From NCBI GenBank assembly GCA_002633025.1, contig NMRB01000373.1:224199-288198 (forward strand): DNA of 64,000 bases, read 5' to 3'. The notes beneath the pieces are model-generated. The model was not told the DNA's origin. It ran no database searches and saw only the letters and a program-made list of their open reading frames with translations. Position numbers and translations under genes: made by a program. The DNA comes from Notospermus geniculatus. Its lineage: Eukaryota > Nemertea > Pilidiophora > Heteronemertea > Lineidae. Positions 1-10,531 of the stretch are shown in pieces; the first letter of the stretch is position 1; each line of letters begins with the position of its first letter.

Positions 1-70
1 TTCCTTTCACACCTGCCTAAAGAGTTGATCCACCAGACCAAAGGTGCAGAATCGAACAGCGTCGAAAGAT

Positions 71-297
71 ACGGGAGAATCCAACTTACCTCGACGCGGG
101 TCCAGGTCATAATAATTTTGTAAGTTCTAAAAATATCGTAATATAGTAGGGGTAGCATAATGGTAGATGGAACAGCTTAGGTATAACACAAGCTGTTCCA
201 TTTACCATTATGCTACCCCTACTATATTATGGTATTATTAGAACTTAGAAAATTTTTACTACCTGGACTCGCGTCGAGGTAAGTTGGATTCTCCCGT
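71..297. mobile_element. Foldback MITE present only in D1a
   Basis: The two ~108 bp arms (71-178 and 190-297) are near-perfect inverted copies, starting ACGGGAGAATCC and ending GGATTCTCCCGT, with a loop of about ten bases. The corresponding place in the second copy (near 15920) runs straight from 'gaaagat' into 'gaactgtc', so the element is absent there. About ten extra bases (ggtttcttt) follow the right end and the target duplication is unclear. It has no coding capacity. The superfamily is not recognised. Confidence 0.88.
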
Positions 298-2886
298 AGG
301 TTTCTTTGATGAACTGTCCATTCTTTTTGCAAAGTACATTCTTGTTGGCGTCCAAATTTCAAATGCTACGATTGCCGTGAGAGATTGATATAAGGCCATT
401 TTTCACTCTGACGGTCCCAGATAAGATCGACGCAGGTTACAAAGAGTGATCACGAAACACGGTCTTCAGTCCTTGCAGGGACTCGTCCTGACTTCTGTTT
501 GACTCGGGTGTCGCCAAACACTAGCCGGCAGTCGGTCTGCGAGTACGATAATATCAAACTGACCCCAAGAAGCGCAGTCACTGGCACAGTGGGTGCCGCC
601 GGAATTCACTTTGAATGGCAGTGCCGCGTGCGGTCCAGTTGGTGTTACTTGCTTGTTGGTCGGAATTTGTCTTTCATTCCTTTCATTGGTAATTTATGAA
701 TATGATGATCGTTCATTTATGTGGGGTTCATTACGCGTGACATTTTTATAGCGACAGGGCTTTAGAAATCGGTGGGACAGTGAAGTTTATCGCAGCAAGG
801 GATGTCACTTGGTTTCAAACTGCGGTTGGTGATATTGATAAAGTTTAAGAAGTGCTTATGCTGTCTCCTTCAGGCTGTGCCACGACTTGCAACTCGTCCG
901 AGCGACGAATCTTTGTTTTCTGCATAACTGAATCAGTTGGCCCGATGGTCTGAGCCCTGTGGTTTGCAAGCTCTCTTGGTTTGACGCCCTGTGGTTTTCA
1001 GGCTCCGGGTTGCTGTCCTTACGTCCTGAAACGGATCTCCTCTTGTCTGGTCAAACGACTGCTTCCTACAGCGATCGCTTTCGTGTTTATTCTTCCGAAT
1101 GTGTTTCAGTTAGTATTTCAGGATCGGCGTCCACTTGACCTCACATACGCATCGCTTTACCAAGGATTCTTCGACTGCAAACAATGTTGAAATACAAAGG
1201 AGTGAATACTCAATGCAACTAATCCTGTTATCATTGCATCGACTTTCCACTTGGTGGAGAACTCTTAGCCTCTCTCCAGCACAGATATCGCTGAGATCTG
1301 ACGATATCGGCGGACAATTCTATGAATTTGACAGGATATGTTGACACTCTTCAGTCCGTCAAATGAAAGTGTTTACTTTTTTTAAGTATTTGAACGGAAA
1401 GTGTGGTTTCCTTAAAAGGATCTTTTGTGGCTTTCTTTGCAAACCACCGGAAGAAGCTGATTGCCATTGTGGCGGTTTTGATTGGTCTGTGCCTGCACTG
1501 AATACCATCGTGGTTAAGCACATATTTGATCTTAAATTAGCAATTTAGGTTATAGTCTGGGCTTTATTCGGTTAGAATCGGACCTTTTCTTCTCTGCAGA
1601 TGAAAATATTTTCGTTGAAGTAGGCATTCTGGAATTGAGGAGCAAGTTCGGATAAGGTTACTTTTTGTGCCAACATGTAGCTTAAAGGACATGACAGACG
1701 ACACGTCGTAAACGAGCGAGTCTCACTATGAGTGAGCTCGAATCTGGCTCATTTTTTGGCGTCGCAGACAATATTGGGGGATGTGCGGGGGGGGGACGGA
1801 GCCTCTGATGAAGCATAATCTGTCAGAGTCAATCTTCATCAAATGAGCACCGGAGCGACCACTCGAACCCGGACCTCAGGGGAGATAGTTTCGGCAAAAC
1901 CCTTGCGCCACGATTGAGGTCGTTAGAAGTTTTTACATGCAGTTTCATGCCAAGCTTAATTGCGAAATGACCGAGTTCCGAAAAGAAGTTTGTGGAAGGA
2001 GCTATAATTACGCAGACAGAACTTTGTGAAAGTAATAGAAATACGTTATCGCTTCGTGTTTGCAACATGTAAAACCAGAAATAGGTGTGATGTGTCCTTT
2101 CAGGATATTTCTCCAAATATTCCTTGAATGTTATAACCCGCTAAGAAATTGGAACCGACAGGCACCAGAACATTACAAAACTGAACTTGGTGTTATCTCT
2201 TAACGTGTTGGAACTTCAATAAAATTAATAGAAATATGTGTGAAAGGTGGACACAAAAGTCGTCGACACATGAGACTGTCTAATATAAACGCTCCGCAAG
2301 AAAATATGTAAGAACGAATATAGAAGTATGAAAACTAACAGCGTGAATCCGAGGTAGACAATGTCATGTTATGTTCGTGTTGGAATTTACTTTTTTCTGC
2401 ATGTTCTATGACCGATTGAATGTGCGCAAAATACCCGTAACCCTATTTTATGACATTCAGCTACGCTGACGTAGTGACCGAGTTATACAATCTACGCGTA
2501 TTTTTCTTCACACCAGTACGGTACATGACGTCGAAGAGGCCCTAAGGACAGCACTTCTGAAAAAAAGATTTGTGCCTGTACCATTCAGTGCATGGTCCTC
2601 TTTCAGGTGCATAATGTGTTGACAGGAATGCATTGTATACCTACAATGTAAAACCTTATGCTTCCCTACTTTCGGTTCAATGACGGTGTGAACGCGGAAA
2701 AAAATTCCCCCGGAATCAAAGTCCTGGTGATATTGCCTAGTGGATTAACCCTTTGTGAAGTATGTCGCTAATCCTGACATAACTGTTGACAGTGCATGGG
2801 CTATGTTTTGAGAACTTCGATTGCTAGGACTTTCTCTGCTGGTATACCTGCTGTGATAAAGCAAGCAGCATGCACTTTCTTAAGCC
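298..2886. other. Duplicated stretch with no recognised gene
   Basis: This is unique-looking sequence shared with 15922-18862. The longest ATG frame present in both copies is 61 codons at 1363-1548, cysteine-containing but without a recognisable family. It could be chance in a nearly identical stretch. No RNA gene or repeat family was seen. Confidence 0.5.
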
Positions 2887-3061
2887 AGTGTCACACTGTG
2901 GCGACTTAGGCGGGCGAATCCCAGCGAACTGTAATGAAATGGTCCATGGACCATCGCTCTCTGTCATTACACTATTTTGTCGAAAGGGGTGAGCACATGG
3001 CCCATGGACCATTTCATTCTAGTTCGCGGGGATTCGCCCGCCTAAGTCGCCAAAGTGTGAC
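2887..3061. mobile_element. Foldback MITE (GGCGACTTAGGCGGGCGAAT family), copy in D1a
   Basis: Terminal inverted repeats of about 40 bp begin with TCACACTGTGGCGACTTAGG and end with its complement near 3054-3061. The centre holds a second inverted pair, ATGAAATGGTCCATGGACCA. The same element sits at 18863-19038 in the second copy, so it was inserted before the copies separated. A short fragment with the central ATGGTCCATGGACCATTTCA is also present at 12272-12295. Confidence 0.85.
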
Positions 3062-3173
3062 CAGGGGCCGTATGCATAAAACATCTTAAGTGTAAAATTT
3101 CCCTTAAACTATTGTTCCAAACAAAAGATAAGGGAAATTTTACACTTAAGATGTTTTATGCATACCGCCCCTG
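3062..3173. mobile_element. 112 bp MITE (GGGCCGTATTCATAAAA family), only in D1a
   Basis: It has near-perfect inverted ends (CAGGGGCCGTATGCATAAAA and its complement) with arms of about 45 bp, AT-rich inside. The second copy of the segment (19038-19041) reads directly 'gtgacctggactttatg', so the element is absent there. It has landed exactly at the right edge of the older foldback element at 2887-3061. Related ends occur at 15586-15734 and 50286-50412. Confidence 0.87.
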
Positions 3174-4522
3174 GGCTTTATGAAGGTTGGGATGAAATGC
3201 GAAGGGGTTTGCACCGTACCCTAGCCTCGCCTGTCCTTTCGCAATTTTCCAAACAATCGAGTCATTTTACGTCACAAAATAGTTTACGAATCGTCCCTTC
3301 AGTGGGCCCAGTGGGAATGTTATTGTCATAAATAATGACATCATTCTTCGGTAAATATCAACTGAGTGATGATCAACTAGATGGAGATGATTAGCACGTT
3401 CCGTGTACAGAGGGCGATGACCTGCCATCAAGTACATTACTGTAACTAATTGGAATGTTCCGTGTAAAGGGCAATGACCTCGACCTCATATTTCCGCAAA
3501 AAAATGTTCTCTATGTCAAACCCTTCAAAAGCCCCAATGCGCCTTGGAGACGTCAGATATTGAACCCATATTTGGTCCATCGTTTCCGTGTCTTCAGCAA
3601 CACATTTCTCACCAATCATGCCATGGCATGAAACGCTCAGTCCGTGCCTTGGTCTTTTTGTTAAACTGGCTGCTGTATTTGCCTGTGCATTTTGGTCTAC
3701 AGTGCAGCCGGCCAACGATGCTGACATATTCCACAAACCACTGAAACATTAAAGCTGGTATTAAGTTGTGAAATATTCATTTGGTTCGCTTCTTGGTATG
3801 GCCAACTGTCGGTGCATATTGAACTCTGCTTAGCCTAGACATAGCTGTTGTCTTCCACGTTCCAATACCGAACAGTCTTCAAAAGACCTTTCTTCCTTTT
3901 TCATACAAGTTACACCTTCAATTGCAATTCCAATTCATCTATGGGCGTTCTATAGCGAGACCTGCCGGGCTAGAACATTCGTCTTGAATAGCCACGGTAT
4001 CTAATACATGTAAACGCCGGTGTAAAGTCAGATGAAAGATGAAAGATCATCGAGCAGTCGATGACAAAAACATGTCAACTTCTGTGATCTCTTTATTGTC
4101 GTCTTAACGATTCACACTTGATTGCAAAAGGTCAGGCATTATAAGCAAGTCGAAAATGTGATATGAACACAAAAAGGCAAAAGTCTATGCTTTCTCTCAC
4201 TCAAACTGATTTCAAATACTTTAAGAGGACGCTTACTGCTTAAAATGTAAGGTATCTTTTCAGTTTTGTAAACGTTATAGTAGACGGATTTGCGTAGTGC
4301 AATGGGTGACCCCAAAGGAATCGACCGACAAACAACTAACTACCTATGTCTAACATTTTTTGAGAAAGATGTTCATGCACAGTGCCAGTGTGACGTCTGT
4401 CTGTGTTTTTATTGCTCTGCATCCCCCGGAGTGTTAGCCCCTGAAATAGATAGGCTGTTCTGTGTGTGTTCCCTTTTGTCAAGTCCCGGCAGATTTGACA
4501 GTCTGTTGTAGGGGAGCGAGTG
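3174..4522. other. Duplicated stretch with no recognised gene
   Basis: It aligns with 19039-20451. The part 3961-4300 is almost identical to 19871-20210 at constant spacing. I see no gene, RNA or repeat in it. Confidence 0.45.
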
Positions 4523-4770
4523 CATCAAAAATTCAACGTCATGGTCAGAGGTGATGGGGGGGGGGNAATGCGATGTTATGGTCAGGGGAGGGGAACTACC
4601 GGTACCGTATCGAAAATGCAAAGTACTAGTCGGAGGTGAAGGGAACAACTTTATCAAAAATGCAGTGTCATGGTCACAGATCAGGAGAACAACCACATCA
4701 AAAATGCAATATAATGGTCAGAGGTGAGGGGAATAACTGTATCAAAAATGCAATATCCTTGTCGGGGGTG
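4523..4770 (+). repeat. 44 bp minisatellite, short allele
   Basis: About five or six degenerate units of the type 'catcaaaaatgcaat..atggtcagaggtgagggaacaac'. The homologous array at 20452-20960 has about twice as many, more uniform units. An N at 4566 sits in a G-run. This is a fast-evolving tandem array with no coding sense. Confidence 0.85.
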
Positions 4771-5434
4771 AGAATATAGGAGAAACTGATGAGAATAAGG
4801 AATGATATTAGTGGGAACAATTTCTTTATGTTGATACTGACTTATCACTTTGGCGTACCCTTCTATCGTATATTAGGTGACCGATCAGAGGATGAATCAT
4901 TTGGTCAATATCTCTGGCACAATTATGATCATATTGAGGAAAAGAGATATTCGCCAATCAAATTCCTGTTTAGGGTTCCTTGTCCCCATACCATTCATTA
5001 CCTGTGTACGAGTTCAATACTGTGACCTTTGTGATGACATGTCGTTCAAATCGGTCAAATGGTGGCATTAGTCCAGACAATTCAGGTTTGATGGGTACGC
5101 CCACTGGTATGACTGGACATTTCCATCAGATTTGCCTAAATGTTGATAATATCTAAGGGCGTGGTGCAGCTCGTAATATAACGCTACCTTATTAGTTGCT
5201 TGGATAATTCGAGTGGCCAAACATGGAACTGAGGAAATATAAACCATTAATCTTGCAACGCGGCATGTTAAGCACGGTTAAGCTCCGTCTAGACAACACA
5301 GGATGACTCGCAGTTGCGTGACATCCATTCATCGTGTTTCTATCGAGTTTGCGGTCTCCTAGTGTCCGCCATTTTGAAGTCACGTGGACTGAAGGAGCAA
5401 GCTCATTGGTAGCAAAGCCAGGCTTGCGTTAAGG
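4771..5434. other. Duplicated stretch with no recognised gene
   Basis: It matches 20961-21649 with scattered substitutions. No gene, RNA or repeat recognised. Confidence 0.4.
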
Positions 5435-5577
5435 CCAATTCATACTTTGCGTTTTGCGCTTTGCGCGTGTCCGTTTCCTATGTGAGTGCGTGGTAGAAAA
5501 AGCAATTTTATTGTTAGTACCACAGATAAACATAGGGAACGGACAAGCGCAAAGCGCAAAACGGAGAAGTATGAATC
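5435..5577. mobile_element. Foldback MITE (TTTGCGTTTTGCGCTTTGCG), D1a copy
   Basis: Left end AATTCATACTTTGCG is inverted at the right end (CTTCTCCGTTTTGCGC read on the complement, then AGTATGAATT). Arms are about 35-50 bp and the total about 143 bp. It is also present at 21650-21790, so it is shared by both copies. It gives rise to several spurious open frames on the minus strand. Confidence 0.8.
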
Positions 5578-5833
5578 TAGCTTTAGAACTCGTGCGTAGC
5601 TGACCGGTGCGAAACGGTGCGTTCTGTGGCCAAGTGAAATTCCTTTGCAAATAATGACTTGCTGACGACTCATCGGGACACAGCCCTGAAGATGTCTGTT
5701 GAGTGAGGCGTTCTCTGTCTACTGGCGGGTTCTGTTGGATTTCCATTCTTCTTCGCCACCAATCTGTGTTGGCATCAACAGTTGTCAGCATGATTTCCTC
5801 TCGCGGTGCGTTCCCATCTCGCCGACCTCGGCA

Positions 5834-7081
5834 CGTATTAATTTCGGGAAAGTGCATACTGTCCGTTAATCACCTTGGCATGTTACCAAATCATTTGGAA
5901 ATTGTCGGTTCTCATAAGACGCCCACTGTTTCTCTCAGCTTGACCGCCTGGTCCAATATCCCCAATTAGAGAGGGGAAGAATGCGGTGCATGCCGTCGAT
6001 TGCCGTGGTGCAAATTGACTGTCCAAATTTCCTCCACAAAAGATCACAAAGGCTTATCTGATGATGACATGCTTCCCGGTTGGTACATCCATTGCTTTCC
6101 TTTGAATCATATGCAAAAGAATACATTTTTTTCCTTCGCACCTTCTACAAGGGCGCTTTCCGCAGAGAAAGGAATGTAAACGTACTATTAAATGATAGTA
6201 CGTCAAAAGATAATTCGCCATTAAACCATGTCGCACGTAAAAATCGGAGGAGGTCTTCTTATATTTTTTGACATTTTGCTAGATGATGGATTATCATTCC
6301 TGGAATACCAGCCTTGACAGGTTAACAATGCTGTACACTAAACGCCCTGGGCCAATACTAATGTTATCAAAGATTATGGTGAAAACATTGATCATTTCTA
6401 AGATGTTCGTCAATTCAACTATTTGTGCCAGTCGAGCATTAAGCAGAATTTTCACCTAAATATGTTAAAAGTGTTGGGATTACTTGATTAGTTGTTACGC
6501 ATTGCTTCGGGCGGAGCAAGCGGATTTGATATGCTGAGGTTTTCATTAAAAAAACGTGTGTATAGCAGGCACTTTTCCATGGACGTACTGGATAAGACGA
6601 CGTCGTACGGTGCCATAATTTAGCCTGGGACTGAAAGGCTACGTGACCTCAGACCTCCACGTGCCCCCTCCACGGCGCTCCTCTTTAGGGCTAACACCTT
6701 GACCAGTGGTACAAACGACTACCAATGGTTTTCCACGGCTGATTTGAGAGCCAACTTGCCCGAGGAAACTCCAAATCGGAGTAGCACCTTGTAGCCGTTT
6801 GGACAAAGAGAAAACAAGTTGTTTCTGCAGAGGAGAGATCTTGCCTTCTGCAGTAACTCTGCTATCCTGACAGAAAGATATTCTTCACTCATTGGCCTCG
6901 GCTAAAGATGTTGCATTTCTGTGTCGCCAAGAGCAACAATCAAATATTTTCCGAGAATTACGTCTGTTGCACAAAAGCGTAAAATAGCCTCCCTTTGCCC
7001 CGAAGTCGAAGACAGGTTATTAATGAATGGTGTTAATCAAAGAAAATACATTTACGTCTTGGCGTCTTGATTTCAGTGTAA
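5834..7081. repeat. Tract identical between the two D1 copies
   Basis: Over about 1248 bases I find no difference from 22042-23289, at a constant spacing of 16208. Flanking parts of the same duplication carry substitutions and indels. The identity ends only because the second copy runs into a run of N at 23290. No gene is recognised inside it, and the frames shared by both copies are simply a result of identity. Confidence 0.85.
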
Positions 7082-8281
7082 TTTTTCCAGGAGACCCGAG
7101 GCAGGCGACAACAACAACAACAACAATAGCTTTTCTGGTTTCCCCGCGCTTAGTCCTTCAATTATTTACTGTAACGAGAAGGGGATCACTTTTACTTGCA
7201 ACTGTGACGTGTTTGCGAAGATCGGCTTTGTTTGTGCCGAGTGGGTGGGAGGATGGCTGCTGGTCCCAACTGCCTGCGGCTCCGATGTTTAGCGTGACTT
7301 CCTTTTTATCCCTTTCATTGTCAATTTCTGTATGTATCTTTGGGAGTTGTTCTCAGCTACGGGTCTGCTGCGTCAGTAGACAACCACGACGATTATACGG
7401 AAGGTTTCATTCATGATAATGGAGAATTGTAGAATCAATTGTGTACAATGTCGTCGACATTAATGTGCAGGGATTGGTGTCCCTTTACGTCACTCGTTGG
7501 GCTTTTCAATTTGATACCACGCAAAGTCTAACCACGTTAACTGGCTGTCCTTATTTCCTCGTCTTCACTGATGCATGCCAACACGTCTCCGTCCTGACAG
7601 GTATGTAGCTCCTCTCATTTCGGATTTCATCAATACTTTCCTGATTTTTCCCAGTACGTTTTCGGATTATACGTTGTTTCTTGACGATTCTGTTGTTCTC
7701 CAAGGACCATCTTTCATTTGTTCGTGAACCGATATTTTCCTTCTGGGGCCTGTGTAACGTCTGCAGTTGTTCTCCGCCTGCCAATGTTCTCCTACGAAAA
7801 ACTGACGGAGTAAGCTGCGACAGTCGAGACACACACATCCAGACGTGTCAATCTGTTTAGAAATGTTTTTCGGACAATGCGGAGGGCACTGAGCGAGCGG
7901 AACACTAGCAGACGTTACACGGTTTCGTGGTTTCACCCGAACGAAGGATAGCACGTGTCATGTAAATGTGCAGCTGTGGAAGTCATCTTCAGACCATTGA
8001 TTTTAGCATTGCGGTTACTCAACGTGTCGTCATTCATTGCAGTTGAAACTGCCGCGGACAGAAGGCTTGATTTATTTGAATCTATTTTGGAACTCGACAG
8101 CCCGCCCCTAGGGCCACAAAATGTAGTGAATAGTTAGTCCTCAGTGAGCGAAATGACGGTTAAGTTGGTTAAAACAAACTTCTTCCTTATTACGTCGACG
8201 TCCATGTGTGTTTTCATGTCTTCACATCGAGTGATGGGTGAGGAAAGGCGTTGTTTTAACCCATTGCTTCATTTCTTTCTA
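7082..8281. other. Stretch with no recognised gene, partly missing from the second copy
   Basis: Bases 7082-7970 correspond to the N gap at 23290-23521 in the second copy; 7971-8281 align again. There is a short (CAA)n run near 7110. Frames of up to 129 codons here use low-complexity serine/leucine-rich sequence and match no family I know. Confidence 0.45.
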
Positions 8282-8491
8282 AAGCCTGCCGCGCACTGGA
8301 GCTATCTGCTGAGCAAAAAGTCATTCGAGACCGTTTGCTCAGCAGATAGCTCGCGTGCGCGCGTAATTTCGGTGAGTTTTTTGCCTCGCGAGGCAGAAAG
8401 CTCGCGTCTGCACGTGTGTTTCGGTGAGCTATCTGCTGAGCAAACGGTCTCGACTTTTGCTCAGCAGATAGCTCCAGTGTGCGGCAGGCTT
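8282..8491. mobile_element. 210 bp multi-hairpin MITE with TA target duplication, only in D1a
   Basis: Terminal inverted repeats start AAGCCTGCCGCGCACTGGAG and are flanked by TA on both sides (8280-8281 and 8492-8493). The second copy of the segment has the empty site, a single TA in 'tttctagatgc' at about 23831. Inside, GAGCTATCTGCTGAGCAAA occurs four times in alternating orientation, so each arm can also fold on itself, around a central GCCTCGCGAGGC palindrome. TA target duplication is typical of Tc1/mariner-type elements. It has no coding capacity. Confidence 0.93.
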
Positions 8492-8695
8492 TAGATGCAA
8501 GTAATGTGATGCAATGTTTCCATGTTTTGGGTTAATGTCAAATGAAGATATCTATTTATTTCTTACGATCGGTCTGCAGAGAAGACAAAGCTATTCAAAC
8601 TAGCTCCCTTTTCTCACTCACGTCGTGTCTTTGTTGCTGTGTACTCTGTTGCTGTAGACCAATTTATTGAGCTCGTTCATTTCAATGGCAAAACC

Positions 8696-8946
8696 TAAGC
8701 TAGGAATCCACTGCTGATTTTCTGCTTTGCGACTTGCGTTGCAAGCTGCTACCTGCGATTGAACAAGACCGCAAGGAATTGATACCGGTCGCCGACCTGC
8801 AATTGATCACATCTTCGCCATTGGTGGAAATCACGTCTAGCTTGTCCACTACGGCGATCAACTGCCCAGTTGCAACGCAAGCCAGCTGCAAAGCAAGTCT
8901 CAAAGCAAAATCAGGTTGAAAATCACAGGTGGATTCCCCGCTTTTA
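8696..8946. mobile_element. MITE (TAAAGCTAGGAACCCACC family), D1a copy
   Basis: The ends are inverted (left TAAGCTAGGAATCCACTG, right the complement of TAAAAGCGGGGAATCCACC), followed by GATTTTCAACCTGATTTTGC-like sequence. The centre shares CATCTTCGCCATTGGTGGAA with two other copies, at 24037-24287 and 55844-56172. This copy is shared by both D1 copies. It is non-coding, and open frames across it on both strands are artefacts. Confidence 0.87.
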
Positions 8947-9360
8947 GGCACCAACAATTCAAGCCACCTTGTGGTCACTACGAATGTAATGTAAGTGAAA
9001 GGTCAATTTTACACCACGGTGCTGTGGAAGCTGACTTCCTGTTCCTGGAAACAGATTTATAGATATTTAACCTTCAAAGTGTATGGGTAGTTTCCCTAAT
9101 GGTGACATCTCGAAATAACTGCCCGAAAGCAGTTATAAGCACGTGTGATTAAATTAGGGACTGATTCCACCGCTACCGTGATCAAATCAAGTAGCGGCTG
9201 CGGTAAATTAGGGCGAGACCTGTATATGAATGCTATCAGGTTTCACTATGACTTGTATGCCTGGTCGGTATTTGAAAAAGGAGTGAAATTATTGACTTTT
9301 CGGTAGTCTTGTCACCACAGAGAATGTTAAGCGTTGTGTGAGGAGTGCCGCTTCTGAACT

Positions 9361-9830
9361 CACGGTCTCCGATCGTTGTAATGAGATCCTGAATCGTGGT
9401 TGAAAAAGACGTTGGGCGGCGCTGCAGTCGTCTGGATGATCTCGATTCGTAGCTAAGAAAGAGTTGGACGGCGCTGCAGCAGTTCGGGTGATCTCGAGTC
9501 GCAAGTAGGAAGAAAGAGGTTGGGCGGCGCAGCAGTTGTCTGGATCATCTCGAATCGTTACTACGAAAGACGTTGGGCGGCGCTGATGTTGATCGACGAA
9601 AAAACAAGGGGAAGCTTCATTTTAATATTATTCAAGGTCACCACAGCGACTATAGATCCCAAACTTACACCCTCTTCTAATTTCACAACGTCTGTCATAT
9701 CAGCTGCAAATCCAAATCATCGTTACGACTGCAGCGCCGCCCAACGTCTTTCTCACCTACGACTCGGGATCACATCACAACTACACGAGATCAGGAGTTA
9801 TAGCGTCGTTATTTGCGGATATAACCGCCC
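9361..9830. mobile_element. Foldback element with ~53 bp subterminal repeats, D1a copy (left end truncated)
   Basis: Four forward units each contain GTTGGGCGGCGCWGCAG and a GATCTCGA-like segment (about 9405, 9460, 9512 and 9568). One inverted unit lies at about 9727-9760, and the outer right end has TTATTTGCGGATATAACCGC. The second copy (24861-25454) keeps the matching left end and three inverted units. Such subterminal repeat arrays are typical transposase-binding regions of non-autonomous DNA elements. Confidence 0.75.
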
Positions 9831-10124
9831 ATAATCAGCTCGTACGGGTAGTAAGACTGCAGTGGAAATGGTCCCCAATCAACAATAGGTCTTGAACAGA
9901 CTTAATGGCGGGGGTGGCGATCGGGGCGTTAGAGCATTAGAAAATGGCGACTTGGGGAAGGAATTGAATTGAATGTACCTTAGTGTCCTGCTCGAAATAC
10001 ACCTGCATGATTTAGTTGCCGAGTGACAGTGATATATAGCTTATAAATAGCTTAGCTACTTTGAGAATTTTAGCGTGGGTGTGAAGTCGGTCTGTGGTGC
10101 GGCGTATCGGGTGTGGCTAGAATA

Positions 10125-10257
10125 ATATAGAGTTTTCGCAAAGCCCCCGAAACGCCAATGCGAACGTCTGTCTTTTTATTCGGTGCTCTCTTCGTGGCAT
10201 CGAACAATGGGTTTGGCGTTCGCTTTGGCGTTTCGGGGGTTTGCGAAAACCCACTAT
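10125..10257. mobile_element. ~125 bp MITE (GAGTTTTCGCAAAGCCCCCG), copy 1 of at least 5
   Basis: Long inverted repeats (AGTTTTCGCAAAGCCCCCGA at both ends), then CGAACGTCTGTC and a shared centre TCTCTTCGTGGCATCGAACA. Related copies are at 25763-25894, 25896-26027, 60170-60296 and 60621-60752. TA dinucleotides border most copies. The almost perfect palindrome makes both strands look open, but there is no protein here. Confidence 0.88.
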
Positions 10258-10429
10258 TTTTCACAAGATTACTTCTTACCTTCTACCTGCAGTACGCTTT
10301 TGGACGCCCCCATCCGACACTCATGTTCTTTTATTGGTGCAACCTAGTGTAAACCGCCCTTTAACCGAATTCATGCGATCACCGATACCATCCTATACGT
10401 GCAATGCTTTACCTTTATTGGCCACCTAA

Positions 10430-10531
10430 AACTCCCTTCCAGAAGATATTCATGATGCTGTCATTCTGAGGTGCTCTGAAATAATAACCGTCCAGCATTG
10501 GGAAAAATTCTTTAAAACCCTTTCACTGTAA
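10430..10531 (+). pseudogene. Possible C-terminal remnant of a non-LTR retrotransposon (LINE) ORF2
   Basis: In this frame the translation begins NSLPEDIHDAVILRC, continues for 33 codons and ends at TAA (10529-10531). The 'NSLP-x-D/E-I' motif followed by a short basic/aromatic tail (here W-E-K-F-F) and a stop is the usual C-terminus of reverse-transcriptase ORFs of several LINE clades. The codon just before it is a stop (10427-10429), and no reverse-transcriptase core is visible upstream, so this is at best a 5'-truncated, frame-broken scrap. It lies in the spacer between the D1 copies. The match rests on a short motif only. Confidence 0.4.

Larger units (their letters stand above)
1..10332 (+). 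repeat. Large direct duplication, copy 1 (D1a)
   Basis: This segment aligns collinearly with 15847-26103. The spacing between matching points drifts from about 15.3 to 16.2 kb because of indels. Homology already exists at base 1, so the true left edge lies outside the window. It stops at 10332, after a shared 'ctcatgttctttt'. Compared with the second copy it carries extra foldback elements at 71-297, 3062-3173 and 8282-8491. It lacks the element at 17598-17907 and has a much shorter 44 bp minisatellite. No protein-coding gene is recognisable; frames shared by both copies are short and match nothing I know. Confidence 0.93.

Noticed and set aside
1363-1548. 61-codon cysteine-containing frame identical at 16992-17177
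   Set aside because: The surrounding non-coding sequence is equally identical, so there is no sign of selection on the frame.
8144-8494. 116-codon + frame
   Set aside because: Most of it is the 210 bp MITE absent from the sister copy.
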